Origin: an uncultured Gemmiger sp.
Lineage (GTDB): Bacteria; Bacillota; Clostridia; Oscillospirales; Ruminococcaceae
Length of the DNA stretch: 6,700 nt
Direction of reading: 5' to 3'
NCBI GenBank assembly: GCA_944382805.1
Contig: CALWNS010000236.1
Span: 1 to 6,700, forward strand
Shown: one piece after another, positions 1 through 6,510 of the stretch
Layout of the letters: every line of letters begins with the position of its first letter
Position numbering within the stretch: the stretch's first letter is position 1
Notes under the pieces: model-generated
Told to the model about the DNA's origin: nothing
What the model saw: the letters and a program-made list of their open reading frames with translations, nothing else
Databases searched by the model: none
Position numbers and translations under genes: made by a program

Positions 1-611
1 GAATGCGCCATCGTGCCCGAAGCCGGGATGCCGAAATCCCGCGCCGCCATCACGCAGGAGGTGGAACTGCAGCCGCCGATATAGGAAGCCCGCGCGCCGT
101 AGTAGGCCGCGTCGTACCCTTGCGCGCGGCGGGCGCCAAATTCCATGACGGGCCGCCCGGCCGCCGCGCGCACGATGCGGTTGGACTTGGTGGCGATCAG
201 GCATTGGTGGTTGAAGGTGACCAGCAGCAAAGTTTCCAGCAGCTGGCATTCGATGGCCGGGCCTTCGACCGTGACGATCGGTTCCTGCGGGAAGATGGGC
301 ACGCCCTCCTCGATGGCCCAGATGGTGCAGTGCAGCCGGAAATCCGCCAGGTATGCCAGGAACGCTTCGCCGAACATACCGGTGCCGCGCAGGTAGCCGA
401 TATCTTCTTTGGTAAAGCGCAGGTTGTCCACGGCTTCCATGAACTGCTGCAGGCCGGCCATGATGGCATACCCGCCGCCGTCCGGCACACGGCGGAAGAA
501 CATATCAAAGACGGCCGTCTTTTGCTGATACCCCTCCTCGAAATAGCCGGCGGACATGGTCAGTTCGTAGAAGTCGGTCAGCGTGGTCAGATTGCGTTGA
601 ACGTCCAGCAT
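1..611 (-). CDS. pncB: Nicotinate phosphoribosyltransferase, N-terminal 203 codons (3' end outside window)
   Basis: This cytosolic enzyme of NAD salvage joins nicotinate to PRPP to give nicotinate mononucleotide, with ATP hydrolysis coupled to the reaction. The translation starts with MLDVQRNLTTLTDFYELTMS, the typical N-terminus of the family. It carries NHQ at about residues 134-136, EFGARRAQG at 157-165, GARASYIGGCSSTS at 172-185, and GTMAH at 199-203. The last motif contains the histidine that, by family knowledge, is phosphorylated during catalysis. The start is the ATG at 611-609, preceded by AAGGA (623-619) with a 7-base spacer. Family members of this type are about 480 residues, so somewhat over half the protein lies beyond position 1. 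The gene begins 40 bases after the carboxypeptidase stop with no visible promoter, so it is probably co-transcribed with it. Family assignment is secure; the remainder cannot be judged. Confidence 0.95.
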   Translation of the reverse strand, partial: MLDVQRNLTTLTDFYELTMSAGYFEEGYQQKTAVFDMFFRRVPDGGGYAIMAGLQQFMEAVDNLRFTKEDIGYLRGTGMFGEAFLAYLADFRLHCTIWAIEEGVPIFPQEPIVTVEGPAIECQLLETLLLVTFNHQCLIATKSNRIVRAAAGRPVMEFGARRAQGYDAAYYGARASYIGGCSSTSCVMAARDFGIPASGTMAH

Positions 612-651
612 AGCAGCATCCTTCTTTCTAAGGCAGCCGGGCAGCCGCGCC

Positions 652-2010
652 TCAGCGCTTGCGGGGCCGGCGGCGGCCTTCCTCATTCAGGGCGATAAGC
701 ATGGCCGCCACCCACACAAAGGCGTAGACGGCCAGGGTGATCATGGTCAGGATGACCACGACCTTAAAGTAGGTGGAACTGAAAAATTCCCCTACGCGGG
801 CCAGTGTATACAGCACCTGGTTGCGCGCGACCGTACTGCCGGCGATAAGCTCCACCGTGCCGACCTCCTCGCCTTCGATCGAAAGGGTCACCGTGCCCAC
901 CACATCCCCCTGCGTAACGGGCGCAGACAGGCTTTCCGGCAAATGGAAGGTCTGTTCGGTAACGGCGGCGCCGCCCTCGCGCGGGAGCAGCGTCATCATA
1001 TCGTCCACCGGGTAAAGCATGACCGTATCGGCATCGGTCGCATAGCGCACGGGCAGCTCCGAGATAGGCTGCGTGGTATCCAGCGCCGCCGCCACGCCGA
1101 AGGTATCGAACACCCAGTCCATCAGCTGGCCGGTCTCCCGCAGCGCGGGTTTGGGGCGGCTGGCTTCGGCATCGGCCGCATCCTGGCTGTGCAGCAGCAC
1201 GCTGATGTAGGTCTCGCCGTCCTGCGTGTGCCAGCTGGCAAAGTTCTGCCAGCCCGCTACCAGGCTGCCGGTCTTGCCGCCCTGCGTATATTCGCGGTAA
1301 TACGCGGAACTTTTGCTGAGCATCGCATTGGACGCCTGGATGGGATAGGGGCTTTCGTGGTGGGTGTTGGCGGGCATCTGGTAGGTGGAAGTCCCCGCCG
1401 CCTCCACATACGCATCGTACTCCATCAAGGCCCGCAGGATCAGGTAGGCGTCCCGCGCCGTGGTCACGTTGCCCTCCTCCAGCCCGCAGGGGTCGGTAAA
1501 GGTCGTGCCCGTGCAGCCGATGGCGGCGGCTTCCTCGTTCATGCGGGCCACAAAGGCGTCCGGATCGTTGCCGCCCATATAAAAGGCGACCATATAGGCG
1601 GCCTCGTTGCCGGAGGGCAGCTCCATGGCATAAAGCAGGTCGCGCAGCGTGACCGTTTCGCCCGGGCGGATATCCGCCACCGAAGCGTTGTACGGGTACA
1701 GGATATCGTCAATGGCGCGCGGCATGGTGACCGTGATGGTATCCAGCTGATCCTGGTAGGTCTTGAGCATCAGCAGCATGGTCATCATTTTGGTCAGGCT
1801 GGCGGCGACCAGCGGGGTCTCGCTGTTCTTTTCGTACACCACCAGGTTGGTATCGGTGTTGACGACGTAGGCAGCCTCCGCCGTGATCGTAAAGTCCGGC
1901 TCGTAGCCGGACATGGCCGCGGCCGGTGCAGCCAGCAGCGGCGTGAACAGAAGCAGCGCCAGCAGCGCCGCCAGGAATTTGATCGGTCTGGAAAGATGGA
2001 TGGTTCGCAT
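652..2010 (-). CDS. D-alanyl-D-alanine carboxypeptidase, PBP5 (DacA/DacF) type, secreted and membrane-anchored
   Basis: This is a low-molecular-weight penicillin-binding protein (peptidase S11) that removes the terminal D-Ala from peptidoglycan stem peptides outside the membrane, limiting cross-linking. All three active-site motifs are present: SLTK at residues 71-74 (nucleophile Ser71, general base Lys74), SGN at 133-135 and KTG at 246-248. Residues 1-32 form a signal peptide: a basic start, a Leu/Ala-rich core, and AAA before a likely cut at Met33. A PBP5 C-terminal beta domain follows at roughly 305-400, then a hydrophobic stretch (about 416-441) and a basic tail, RRRPRKR. I chose the ATG at 2010 (452 aa) because the signal peptide begins there and AAAAGGG lies 8 bases upstream; a start at 2094 would put extra residues before the signal peptide and overlap the promoter. 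Which dac paralogue it is cannot be told from sequence alone. KTG followed by SLVAG is less usual than KTGYT. Confidence 0.93.
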   Translation of the reverse strand: MRTIHLSRPIKFLAALLALLLFTPLLAAPAAAMSGYEPDFTITAEAAYVVNTDTNLVVYEKNSETPLVAASLTKMMTMLLMLKTYQDQLDTITVTMPRAIDDILYPYNASVADIRPGETVTLRDLLYAMELPSGNEAAYMVAFYMGGNDPDAFVARMNEEAAAIGCTGTTFTDPCGLEEGNVTTARDAYLILRALMEYDAYVEAAGTSTYQMPANTHHESPYPIQASNAMLSKSSAYYREYTQGGKTGSLVAGWQNFASWHTQDGETYISVLLHSQDAADAEASRPKPALRETGQLMDWVFDTFGVAAALDTTQPISELPVRYATDADTVMLYPVDDMMTLLPREGGAAVTEQTFHLPESLSAPVTQGDVVGTVTLSIEGEEVGTVELIAGSTVARNQVLYTLARVGEFFSSTYFKVVVILTMITLAVYAFVWVAAMLIALNEEGRRRPRKR

Positions 2011-2018
2011 GGGCCTTT

Positions 2019-2025
2019 CCCTTTT
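2019..2025 (-). promoter_or_regulatory. Ribosome binding site for the carboxypeptidase gene
   Basis: On the minus strand AAAAGGG stands 8 bases before the ATG at 2010, and a second purine run, AAAGG, lies only 3 bases before it. The match to AGGAGG is weaker than those of the other genes here, but it supports the ATG at 2010 rather than the upstream start at 2094. Confidence 0.55.
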
Positions 2026-2037
2026 GTTGTGCAGATG

Positions 2038-2053
2038 GCGGGGCGCGCCCCGC
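2038..2053. repeat. Perfect 16-base GC-only palindrome in the leader of the carboxypeptidase gene
   Basis: GCGGGGCGCGCCCCGC is its own reverse complement. It lies between the -10 box (2067-2072) and the ribosome binding site (2019-2025), roughly at +7 to +22 of the expected transcript. It could be an operator for a dimeric repressor, or fold in RNA as a 6-bp stem with a CGCG loop. There is no U run after it, so it does not look like a terminator. Its function is unknown. Confidence 0.6.
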
Positions 2054-2066
2054 ATTGGATACCACC

Positions 2067-2095
2067 AGTATAACAGAAAATCAGGCGGCTGCAAA
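2067..2095 (-). promoter_or_regulatory. Sigma-A type promoter for the carboxypeptidase-pncB unit
   Basis: On the minus strand a -35 of TTTGCA (2095-2090; 4 of 6 matches) and a -10 of TATACT (2072-2067; 5 of 6) are separated by 17 bases. TG one base ahead of the -10 gives an extended -10 (TGTTATACT). It lies between the recG stop and the carboxypeptidase start, with an expected transcription start near 2060. This is the best complete promoter in the window and suggests dac and pncB can be expressed independently of recG. Confidence 0.7.
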
Positions 2096-2122
2096 GCGCG
2101 GCGGCAAAATTTGCGGCCGCGC

Positions 2123-4165
2123 TCAGTTCATGGCGCCGGCGGTGGCAAACAGGCGCTCCACTTCGTCCGAAAGGAGGCGGTGCGCCGGGTCTGCCAGGTT
2201 GGGGTCGCTTTGCAGCAGGGCTTTGGCTTCGGCCTGGGCCACGCGCAGCGTGCGCGTGTCCTGCACGAGATCCGCCACCTGCAAGGTGGGCAGGCCGTGC
2301 TGCGCCTCGCCAAAGAAATCGCCGGGGCCGCGCGTTTCCAGATCGTATTTGGCCACGGCAAAACCGTCCGCCGTATGGCAAAGGAAGCGCAGGCGTTCGC
2401 GCACCGCTTCGTTCTCGATATCCGAGATCAGGATGCACCAGGAATCGGCTGCCCCGCGCCCCACGCGCCCGCGCAGCTGGTGCAGCGCCGAAAGGCCGAA
2501 GCGCTCGGCATTTTCGATGACCATGACCGTGGCGTTGGGCACGTCTACGCCGACTTCGATGACGGTGGTGCTGACAAGCACATCCAGCTCCCCCGCCTTG
2601 AACCGCCGCATGATCTCGTCCTTTTCCCGGGGTTTAAGCTTGCCGTGCAGAAGACCGACGCGCCGGCCGGGCAGCAGGGCGCAGGCCGTGTCGGTATAAT
2701 ACTGCTTTACGGCTTTCATACCGGCGTCCAGCTCGTTTTCTTCGATCGCCGGACAGACGATATAGACCTGGTGGCCGGCGGCGATCTGCTTATCCAGGAA
2801 GCCGTACATATCGCGGCGCTTTTTGCCGGTGATGAACCAGGTCCGGATCGGCTTGCGGCCCGGGGGCAGTTCGTCCAGCACGCTGATGTCCAGATCGCCG
2901 TAGAGGAGCAGCCCCTGCGTGCGCGGGATCGGGGTAGCGCTCATGACCAGCAGGTGCGGGCTTTGGGCCTTGCCGGCCAGCAGGCCGCGCTGGCGCACGC
3001 CAAAGCGGTGCTGTTCATCCACGATGGCCAGCCCCAGGTTGCGGAACACGACCCGGTCGGTCAGCACGGCGTGGGTCCCCACCACCAGCCCGGCGCGGCC
3101 GTCCGCAATGGCTGCCAGCGCGACCTTGCGCTCGGCCGCTTTCATGCCCCCCACCAGCAGCGTGACGTTGACGCCGAACGGTTCCAGGCGGTCGGCCAGC
3201 GTTGCCGCGTGCTGGCGCGCCAGGATCTCGGTGGGGGCCAGCAGGGCACTCTGCCAGCCGTTTTGCGCCGCGAACCAGATCGCGGCGGCCGCCACCAGCG
3301 TTTTGCCGCTGCCCACATCGCCCTGCAGCAGGCGGTTCATCGGCGCCGTACCGCACAGATCCTGCACGATCTGCTGCGCGGCGCGGCGCTGCGCGCCGGT
3401 CGGCGCGTAGGGCAGGCTGCGCCAGAACGGCCCCATGTCCAGCGGGTGCATTGGCGCGCCGGCCGTCCGGCGGCCATGGCTGCGCAAAAGAAAGATGCCC
3501 AGCTGCAGTACATACAATTCCTCAAAAATCAAGCGCCGGCGTGCCGCGGCCGCCTCGGCGGCGTCCCGCGGGGCGTGGATCCCCCGCACGGCTTCGGCCT
3601 TGCCCGGCATACGGTACTTTTCCAGCAGCGCGGGCGGCAGGGGGTCCGGCAGCGCCTCGGCCGCCGGGAGCGCCGCCGCCACGCAGCGGGCAATGCGGGC
3701 GGAGGGCAGCCCTTCGGTCGCGCCATAGACCGGCAGCAGCGGGCTGTCGGCCACCTGGGCTTCGGTGCGCACCAGCGGGTGCAGCATTTCCCGCCGGGTC
3801 AGCAGCCCGCCCACGCGGCCTTCAAAGAAATAGCTTTCGCCCGCGCGCAGGTTCTGCGCCGCATAGGGCGCATTGAACCAGGAGAGCGCCAGCGTGCCGC
3901 TGTCGTCCGCCGCCAGCACGCGGGTCAGCACCCGGCCGCCCTTGACGCGGCGGTCGCCCTCCCGCTGCAGGACGGTGGCTTTCACGCAGCAGTCCACGTC
4001 AAACGGCGCGGAGGCCACCGTATAGGGCCTGGTATAATCGATATAGCGGCGCGGGTAGTGCAAAAGCAGGTCGCGCACCGTGCGGATGCCCAGCTTTTCG
4101 AACTTTTTGGCAAAGGCCGGCCCCACGCCTTTAAGGTATTGGATCGAATCGTCCAGCGCCGGCAT
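2123..4165 (-). CDS. recG: ATP-dependent DNA helicase RecG
   Basis: RecG is a superfamily 2 translocase that remodels stalled replication forks and branched recombination intermediates. This protein is 680 aa, the normal full length (B. subtilis RecG is about 682). An N-terminal wedge/OB-fold region spans about residues 1-230, including LKGVGPAFAKKFEKLGI at 11-27. Walker A GDVGSGKT is at 282-289, the Walker B box DEQH at 383-386 followed by RFG, SATPIPRT at 409-416, and the C-terminal helicase motifs STTVIEVGVDVPNA (542-555) and QLRGRVGRG (563-571). The RecG-specific tail DLETRGPGDFFGEAQHG is at 608-624. The start is the ATG at 4165, preceded by AGGAGG (4176-4171); an open frame runs back to 4228, but those residues would overlap the upstream hairpin and match nothing in the family. 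One oddity is Gln after PIPRT, where RecG proteins usually have Leu. It follows fakA after a 96-base gap, an order known in Firmicutes. Confidence 0.97.
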   Translation of the reverse strand: MPALDDSIQYLKGVGPAFAKKFEKLGIRTVRDLLLHYPRRYIDYTRPYTVASAPFDVDCCVKATVLQREGDRRVKGGRVLTRVLAADDSGTLALSWFNAPYAAQNLRAGESYFFEGRVGGLLTRREMLHPLVRTEAQVADSPLLPVYGATEGLPSARIARCVAAALPAAEALPDPLPPALLEKYRMPGKAEAVRGIHAPRDAAEAAAARRRLIFEELYVLQLGIFLLRSHGRRTAGAPMHPLDMGPFWRSLPYAPTGAQRRAAQQIVQDLCGTAPMNRLLQGDVGSGKTLVAAAAIWFAAQNGWQSALLAPTEILARQHAATLADRLEPFGVNVTLLVGGMKAAERKVALAAIADGRAGLVVGTHAVLTDRVVFRNLGLAIVDEQHRFGVRQRGLLAGKAQSPHLLVMSATPIPRTQGLLLYGDLDISVLDELPPGRKPIRTWFITGKKRRDMYGFLDKQIAAGHQVYIVCPAIEENELDAGMKAVKQYYTDTACALLPGRRVGLLHGKLKPREKDEIMRRFKAGELDVLVSTTVIEVGVDVPNATVMVIENAERFGLSALHQLRGRVGRGAADSWCILISDIENEAVRERLRFLCHTADGFAVAKYDLETRGPGDFFGEAQHGLPTLQVADLVQDTRTLRVAQAEAKALLQSDPNLADPAHRLLSDEVERLFATAGAMN

Positions 4166-4170
4166 ACGGC

Positions 4171-4176
4171 CCTCCT
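4171..4176 (-). promoter_or_regulatory. Ribosome binding site that fixes the recG start
   Basis: A perfect AGGAGG (minus strand, within AAAGGAGGG) lies 5 bases upstream of the ATG at 4165. It decides in favour of the 680-residue product over the 21-residue N-terminal extension that the open frame would allow. Confidence 0.85.
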
Positions 4177-4198
4177 TTCCCGCTGTTACCGCGTAGAC

Positions 4199-4239
4199 AA
4201 AACAGGACGAACCCGGCAGCGCTGCCAAAATTCGTCCTG
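4199..4239 (-). terminator. Terminator-like hairpin between fakA and recG
   Basis: On the minus strand CAGGACGAA (4239-4231) pairs perfectly with TTCGTCCTG (4211-4203), followed at once by TTTTGT. The enclosed segment contains the 12-base palindrome GGCAGCGCTGCC (4226-4215), so the arms can be extended by an inner stem; flanking U and G runs can also wobble-pair. It begins 22 bases after the fakA stop. The form fits an intrinsic terminator, although the U run is short. No good promoter is seen between it and recG, so partial read-through is likely. Confidence 0.65.
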
Positions 4240-4261
4240 CAAATGGGTGTTCGGTCCCGGT

Positions 4262-5950
4262 TTATTCCACGCTGATCATGTAGTAATACACCGGCTGGCC
4301 GCCGTTGATGTGGCTGACCTCGATGTTGCCGCCGCACTTGGCTTTGACCAGTTCGGCCGTGCGCTCGGCCTCCTCGTTGCTGACATCGCAGCCGGAGATG
4401 ACCGTGATGAACTGGGTATCCTTCTTCTTCATGCTGCGGGCCAGGCGGTAGGTCATCTTGGTGATATCGCTGCCGGTGGAAACGATCTTGCCGTTCTCCA
4501 GCGCCATGATCTCGCCCTTCTTGATGGTCTTGCCGTCAAACTCGCTGTCGCGCGCGGCATAGGTCACAAGGCCGGTGGCCACTTTTTCGGCGGCGGCCAT
4601 CATGTTGACGGCGTTATCGTCCGGCGTGGCTTCGGGGTCAAAGTTGAGCATGGCGGTCATGCCCTGCGGCACCGTGCGGGTGGGCAGCACCAGCACCTTG
4701 CGGTCGGCCAGCTTCTGCGCCTGCTCGGCCGCCATGATGATGTTCTTGTTGTTGGGCAGCACCAGCACGGTCTGCGCCGGCACGCTCTGGATGGCGGCCA
4801 GGATATCCTCGGTGGCCGGGTTCATGGTCTGCCCGCCGGAAACGACCGCGTCCACGCCCAGATCACTGAATACGGCGCGCAGCCCTTCGCCGGCAGCCAC
4901 AGCCACAAAGCCGTACGGGCGTTCCGGGTCAACGGCGGCGTAAACGAACTCTTCGCCGCCGGCCTTTTCCTCTGCCGCCGCCTGCTTTTCCAGACCCTTG
5001 CCCTGTTTCTGGCGGGCCAGGAACTGTTCATGCATATTCTCGATCTTGAAGTTGGTCAGGTAGCCGTACTTGATGGCCTCGCTCAGCATGACGCCGGGGT
5101 CGGCCGTATGCACATGGCAGTTGGCGACGTCATCATCCTCGATGACAACGACCGAATCGCCGTTCGATTCCAGGAAGGCACGCAGCTTGGCGATGCTGGC
5201 GCCCGGGTCCTTGTGGACCAGGAACTGGGTGCAGTAGCCGTTTTTGATGTCTTCCACCTTCATCAGATCATCGGTAAACACGCCCTTGCCGGCCGCATCG
5301 CTGCTGAGCTTGGGTTTGGGGGCGACTTCCTCGCTTTTGACCATGCCGCGGCCCTCAAACACCTGCTGCATCCCCTCGAACACGATCAGGATGCCCTGGC
5401 CGCCGGCGTCCACCACACCGGCCTTTTTCAGCACCGGCAGCAGGTTGGGGGTGTCCTCCAGCGCCGCCTGGCCGGCCGCCATCAGCTCGGCCCACAGGGC
5501 CGGGACTTCGGTCGCGGTAGAGGCGGCGGCCGCCTCCGCCGCCAGGCGGGTCACGGTGAGGATCGTGCCTTCGGTAGGCTTCATCACCGCTTTATAAGCG
5601 GCCTCCACGCCCATCTGCAGCGCCTTGGCCAAATCGGCCGCTTCGGCGGTCTGCTTGCCCTGCAGCGCTTTGGAAAAGCCGCGGAACAAAAGGCTTGTGA
5701 TCACGCCGGAGTTGCCGCGCGCGCCGCGCAGCATGGCCGAAGCGGCGACCTTGCTGGCCTCCGCCACCGTGCAGGAATCCGGCAGTGCCTGCAGTTCCTG
5801 GGTGGCGGCGCCGATGGTCATGCTCATGTTGGTGCCCGTATCGCCGTCCGGCACGGGGAAAACATTCAGCTCGTCCACGCGGGTGCGCTGGTTCGCAATG
5901 TTGTTGGCGCCTGAAAGGATGGCGTCACGCAGAGTTTTGCCGTTCATCAT
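4262..5950 (-). CDS. fakA: Fatty acid kinase catalytic subunit FakA (YloV, DAK2/DhaL domain protein)
   Basis: FakA phosphorylates fatty acids held by a FakB (DegV family) carrier, making acyl-phosphate for phospholipid synthesis from exogenous or recycled fatty acids. The protein is 562 aa (S. aureus FakA is about 548). The N-terminal DhaL-like kinase domain, about residues 1-200, has the nucleotide/Mg motif DGDTGTNM at 35-42, RGARGNSGVI at 75-84, KPTEGT at 124-129 and DAGGQG at 181-186. The middle domain, about 225-310, carries GYCTQF (238-243) and CHVHTADPG (278-286). The C-terminal DegV-like domain includes SGGQTMNPAT (371-380), LPNNKN (398-403) and LPTRTVPQGM (422-431). The ATG at 5950 is favoured by GAGGTG 9 bases upstream; a GTG at 5962 overlaps that site, and a second ATG follows directly at 5947. 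yloU precedes it by 46 bases. No FakB gene is in view; these are usually encoded elsewhere. Earlier 'dihydroxyacetone kinase' labels for this family are misleading. Confidence 0.95.
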   Translation of the reverse strand: MMNGKTLRDAILSGANNIANQRTRVDELNVFPVPDGDTGTNMSMTIGAATQELQALPDSCTVAEASKVAASAMLRGARGNSGVITSLLFRGFSKALQGKQTAEAADLAKALQMGVEAAYKAVMKPTEGTILTVTRLAAEAAAASTATEVPALWAELMAAGQAALEDTPNLLPVLKKAGVVDAGGQGILIVFEGMQQVFEGRGMVKSEEVAPKPKLSSDAAGKGVFTDDLMKVEDIKNGYCTQFLVHKDPGASIAKLRAFLESNGDSVVVIEDDDVANCHVHTADPGVMLSEAIKYGYLTNFKIENMHEQFLARQKQGKGLEKQAAAEEKAGGEEFVYAAVDPERPYGFVAVAAGEGLRAVFSDLGVDAVVSGGQTMNPATEDILAAIQSVPAQTVLVLPNNKNIIMAAEQAQKLADRKVLVLPTRTVPQGMTAMLNFDPEATPDDNAVNMMAAAEKVATGLVTYAARDSEFDGKTIKKGEIMALENGKIVSTGSDITKMTYRLARSMKKKDTQFITVISGCDVSNEEAERTAELVKAKCGGNIEVSHINGGQPVYYYMISVE

Positions 5951-5959
5951 GGTTCTTAA

Positions 5960-5965
5960 CACCTC
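5960..5965 (-). promoter_or_regulatory. Ribosome binding site for fakA
   Basis: GAGGTG on the minus strand matches the complement of the 16S rRNA tail (GAGGTG within AGGAGGTG) and stands 9 bases before the ATG at 5950. It overlaps the alternative GTG start at 5962, arguing against that start. No separate promoter is evident in the 46-base gap after yloU. Confidence 0.7.
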
Positions 5966-5996
5966 ATTGTTTACAAACTTATCCGCGGCGGGGCGC

Positions 5997-6350
5997 TCAA
6001 TCGGAGATGATATCGTCTACGAACACATCGATCCGCGCGACCTTCAGGCCGGTAGCGCGCTCCACTTCGTCCTGCACGCGGTGGGTGATGCTCTGGGTGA
6101 TGGATGCAATATTAAGCCCGTACCCGACCTTGATGTGCAGGGCGATGACGAGCCGCCCATCCTGCTGGGACACCGAAACGCCCTTTTCCGGCAGGCTGCC
6201 GTTGCGCAGCGTCTGGCGCACCGTGTTCGCCGCGGGGTTTTCCCCCATGGCCGCAATGCCGTAGCAATGCTTGGCCGCCTCGGCCACCAGGCCGGAGAAG
6301 TAATCGTTCGTTAGGGAAATATGCCCATAGGGATTGACTTTTGTGATCAC
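5997..6350 (-). CDS. yloU: Asp23/YloU family protein (DUF322, alkaline shock protein family)
   Basis: This small protein of 117 aa belongs to the Asp23/YloU family, found throughout Firmicutes. S. aureus Asp23 is an abundant membrane-associated protein linked to cell envelope homeostasis, but the biochemical role of YloU is not settled. The family signature is visible in the hydrophobic strand and helix pattern: GHISLTNDYFSGLVAEAAKH near the N-terminus, DGRLVIALHIKVGYGLNIAS (64-83), then SITHRVQDEVERATGLKVARID (from about 87) and a final acidic VDDIISD. No signal peptide or membrane segment is seen. I place the start at the GTG at 6350 because AGGAGG (6364-6359) lies 8 bases upstream; the open frame extends to 6410, but that part covers the ribosome binding site. 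The yloU-fakA pairing is the same as yloU-yloV in B. subtilis, which supports both calls. Confidence 0.9.
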   Translation of the reverse strand: MITKVNPYGHISLTNDYFSGLVAEAAKHCYGIAAMGENPAANTVRQTLRNGSLPEKGVSVSQQDGRLVIALHIKVGYGLNIASITQSITHRVQDEVERATGLKVARIDVFVDDIISD

Positions 6351-6358
6351 AAGCCGAA

Positions 6359-6364
6359 CCTCCT
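6359..6364 (-). promoter_or_regulatory. Ribosome binding site that fixes the GTG start of yloU
   Basis: AGGAGG within AAAAAGGAGG on the minus strand stands 8 bases before GTG at 6350-6348. With no ATG at a suitable distance in this frame, it makes GTG the start and removes the 20 preceding codons from the protein. Confidence 0.85.
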
Positions 6365-6424
6365 TTTTATACGGGATCGGCGTCAATTTGGCCGCGGCTG
6401 TACGCCGCAAGGGCCGGGCGCCGG

Positions 6425-6436
6425 ATAGTTATAGTT
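6425..6436. repeat. Tandem hexamer ATAGTT x2 next to the yloU -10 box
   Basis: Two directly adjacent copies of ATAGTT (plus strand) abut the TATAAT box at 6437-6442, at the expected transcription start of the yloU-fakA unit. On the minus strand this reads as a run of A/T-rich boxes (TATAAT, then TATAAC), which could allow more than one start site. It may equally be chance in an A/T-rich promoter. Confidence 0.4.
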
Positions 6437-6465
6437 ATTATACACTATTTCTCTGCATTTGAACA
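6437..6465 (-). promoter_or_regulatory. Candidate promoter for yloU-fakA
   Basis: A perfect -10 TATAAT lies at 6442-6437 on the minus strand. With a 17-base spacer the -35 would be TGTTCA (6465-6460), only 3 of 6 matches, so the upstream element is weak and may need an activator. The expected leader is about 80 bases, ending at the AGGAGG of yloU. The -35 and spacer overlap one outer arm of the nested inverted repeat at 6455-6510. Confidence 0.55.
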
Positions 6466-6510
6466 GGGGGCAACGGCAGAAAATCCGCCGGGATTTTCTG
6501 CTCCAAATGC
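6455..6510. repeat. Nested inverted repeat in the gap upstream of yloU
   Basis: The inner arms CAGAAAATCC (6477-6486) and GGATTTTCTG (6491-6500) are perfect complements around a 4-base GCCG loop, with one further G-C pair and one G-T pair outside. Outer arms GCATTTG (6455-6461) and CAAATGC (6504-6510) are also perfectly complementary. The spacing between inner and outer arms is uneven (15 against 3 bases). No T run follows on either strand, so this is not a classic intrinsic terminator. It may be an RNA hairpin, an operator, or the end of a mobile or palindromic repeat; I cannot decide from one copy. Confidence 0.6.

Noticed and set aside
3..698. Plus-strand open frame opposite pncB
   Set aside because: It is the antisense shadow of a clear nicotinate phosphoribosyltransferase gene, and it crosses the pncB-dac gap without any gene-like signal.
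943..2073. Plus-strand open frame opposite the carboxypeptidase gene
   Set aside because: The minus strand has a signal peptide and all three penicillin-binding protein motifs; the plus frame is repetitive in His, Gly and Arg and has no credible start site.
2096..2122. Possible recG terminator (GCGGC and GCCGC arms around an A/T-rich centre)
   Set aside because: The arms are only about 5 bases, no T run follows on the minus strand, and the region is simply GC-rich; support is insufficient.
4166..4228. N-terminal extension of RecG by 21 codons
   Set aside because: A perfect AGGAGG lies directly before the ATG at 4165, and the extension overlaps the terminator-like hairpin. Known RecG proteins start near the LKGVGP region.
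1913..5914. A continuous plus-strand open frame of about 1333 codons opposite dac, recG and fakA
   Set aside because: It runs across three well-identified genes and their intergenic gaps, has the His/Gly/Ala/Arg-rich composition expected from the antisense of GC-rich codons, and shows no recognisable domain. Its length is explained by codon bias.
6351..6410. N-terminal extension of YloU by 20 codons
   Set aside because: It would cover the AGGAGG at 6364-6359 that serves the GTG at 6350, and it is not part of the Asp23/YloU family domain.
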